NCBI RefSeq assembly: GCF_003234935.1
Contig: NZ_QKSB01000001.1
Span: 248,001-312,000, forward strand
From: Putridiphycobacter roseus
Lineage (GTDB): Bacteria > Bacteroidota > Bacteroidia > Flavobacteriales_D > Crocinitomicaceae
DNA length: 64,000 nt
Direction: 5' to 3'
The notes beneath the pieces are model-generated. The model saw only the letters and a program-made list of their open reading frames with translations. It ran no database searches and was not told the DNA's origin. The position numbers and the translations under genes are program-made. Shown here piece by piece: positions 62,970 to 64,000 of this stretch; position 1 is the stretch's first letter, and the number at the start of each line of letters is the position of its first letter.

Positions 62970-64000
62970 TTACTTCTTTCTCAATTCAAATAAATCTGTT
63001 CTTCGGTCTCTTAAATTCTTAACCGCACCAAATTGGTTTAATTCTCTTAACAAATCAATGTCTACATCCGCAATCAAAATCATTTCCGTATTGGCAGTAG
63101 CTTCCGCTTTAATACCATTGGCCGGGAAAGAAAAATCGCAAGGCGTAAACACCATGGATTGGGCATACTGAATATCCATATTATGTACCTTAGGTAAATT
63201 ACCTACACTTCCTGCAATAGCTACATAGCATTCATTTTCAATAGCCCTTGCTTGGGCACAATGTCGTACCCTAGAATAACCGTTTTGTGTATCGGTTAAA
63301 AAGGGAACAAATAAAATATCCATGCCTTCATCCGCCAACAAACGGCTCAATTCCGGAAATTCCGAATCGTAACAAATCAAAATGCCAATTTTTCCACAAT
63401 CGGTATCGAAAGTCTTTAACTCAGAACCACCTTGCATCCCCCACACTTTAGCTTCATCTGGTGTAACGTGTAATTTTTCGTAACGTTCAGTAGTACCATC
63501 TCGCTTACATAAATACCCAACATTATACAATAAATCATCCCTAATTTCAGGCATGCTTCCTGTAATGACATTGATATTATAAATAATGGCCAATTCCGAA
63601 AATTTCTGTACAATTTTAGCTGTATGCTTCGATAGTTCTCGAATAGCTTCGGACTCTTTCATGTGGTTATTCTCGGCCATCAAAGGCGCATTAAAAAACT
63701 CTGGAAACAAGGCAAAGTCTGATCGGTATCCAGAAACTGCATCAATAAAATATTCCGCTTGCTGCATCAACTCCTCTAAATCTTTATACGGACGCATTTG
63801 CCATTGAATTAAACCCAATCGGACAATTTTCTTGTTGACCGCAGCTTTTTTAGTTTGTTTTTGATAATAAATATTATCCCACTCCAACAATACAGCATAT
63901 TCATTCGAAGCTTCATCTCCTTCTAAATACCCTTTCAACACTTTAGCTGGGTGAAAATCATTTGAAATTTGAAAATTAAGTACTGGATCTTGGATCTCTT
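62970..64000 (-). CDS. Carbon-nitrogen hydrolase, partial; probably a GNAT-nitrilase fusion
   Basis: A nitrilase-superfamily domain with the complete catalytic triad: E in LFPEFFNAPL, K in YEKLHVTPDE and C in GILICYDSEFPE. The frame stays open from 63941 to base 64000, and the upstream text (NFQISNDFHPAKVLKGYLEGDEAS) resembles the end of the acetyltransferase (GNAT) domain in the known two-domain GNAT/C-N hydrolase proteins of Bacteroidota. The protein therefore continues beyond the window; the GTG at 63941 is internal. Substrate unknown. Downstream is a clear terminator. Confidence 0.88.
   Translation of the reverse strand, partial: EIQDPVLNFQISNDFHPAKVLKGYLEGDEASNEYAVLLEWDNIYYQKQTKKAAVNKKIVRLGLIQWQMRPYKDLEELMQQAEYFIDAVSGYRSDFALFPEFFNAPLMAENNHMKESEAIRELSKHTAKIVQKFSELAIIYNINVITGSMPEIRDDLLYNVGYLCKRDGTTERYEKLHVTPDEAKVWGMQGGSELKTFDTDCGKIGILICYDSEFPELSRLLADEGMDILFVPFLTDTQNGYSRVRHCAQARAIENECYVAIAGSVGNLPKVHNMDIQYAQSMVFTPCDFSFPANGIKAEATANTEMILIADVDIDLLRELNQFGAVKNLRDRRTDLFELRKK

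Noticed and set aside
1..64000. tRNA, rRNA, CRISPR, insertion sequence or prophage
   Set aside because: I saw no TψC-like GGTTCGA arms, no regularly spaced repeats, no transposase or integrase motif and no phage structural genes. A tool such as tRNAscan-SE could confirm this.

Overview
The window is 64 kb of AT-rich bacterial chromosome from a member of the Bacteroidota, most likely the order Flavobacteriales. The evidence is: four secreted proteins with C-terminal type IX secretion (Por) sorting domains; a bacillithiol-synthesis gene (bshC); typical family neighbours such as DUF4834, YfhO, the START-like protein, the EI24 protein and a DUF2339/DUF3999 pair; repeated TAnnTTTG -7 promoter boxes; few Shine-Dalgarno sites; and a DNA polymerase III alpha subunit fused to its proofreading exonuclease. 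Genus and species cannot be told from the sequence alone. I see no tRNA, rRNA, CRISPR array, insertion sequence or phage gene, so this looks like ordinary chromosome.

Layout. 1-6254: the end of glyA, then bshC, two small membrane proteins (DUF4190-like and DUF2752), a cyclophilin/acyltransferase pair, a hemerythrin-type protein, and an outer-membrane-like lipoprotein with a lipoprotein alpha/beta hydrolase. 6412-9228: carB, without the C-terminal allosteric domain. 9232-18842: a surface-polysaccharide block (DUF4834, FkbM methyltransferase, YfhO, GT4 glycosyltransferase, a GT-B-like protein, a Wzx-type flippase, a nucleotide-sugar epimerase). 18825-24789: an LTA4H-like M1 aminopeptidase lipoprotein facing two tandem POT peptide transporters, so peptide cleavage and uptake sit side by side. 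24918-28470: DUF2339/DUF3999. 28473-31943: an operon of an NTF2-like lipoprotein, ACMSD (kynurenine pathway) and a T9SS-secreted M1 peptidase. 32032-35657: a two-gene M16 peptidase (catalytic plus inactive subunit). 35764-41072: dnaB, a protein often mislabelled asparagine synthetase B, a lipoprotein and a DEAD-box helicase. 41246-48496: a large BNR/sortilin-like protein, a three-gene operon of unknown envelope proteins with PEGA-like domains, and a glycine-rich T9SS adhesin. 48591-52812: two GT4 glycosyltransferases translationally coupled to an LptF/LptG permease, next to a START-like protein. 52813-53530: a gene-poor stretch with a candidate small gene, a CTAG-rich repeat and a plus-strand terminator. 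53531-64000: EI24 protein, the exonuclease-DnaE fusion, MepB, a kelch/T9SS protein, a small CxxC protein with its own promoter and terminator, another T9SS protein, and a nitrilase domain whose N-terminal acetyltransferase part lies beyond the window.

I found no clearly new multi-gene system. The stretches that known families explain least are the 44666-46304 operon, the 52.9-53.5 kb small-gene/repeat region, and two small ORFs (41137-41298 and 60598-60786). All functions are read from sequence motifs and remembered families; no database search was run.
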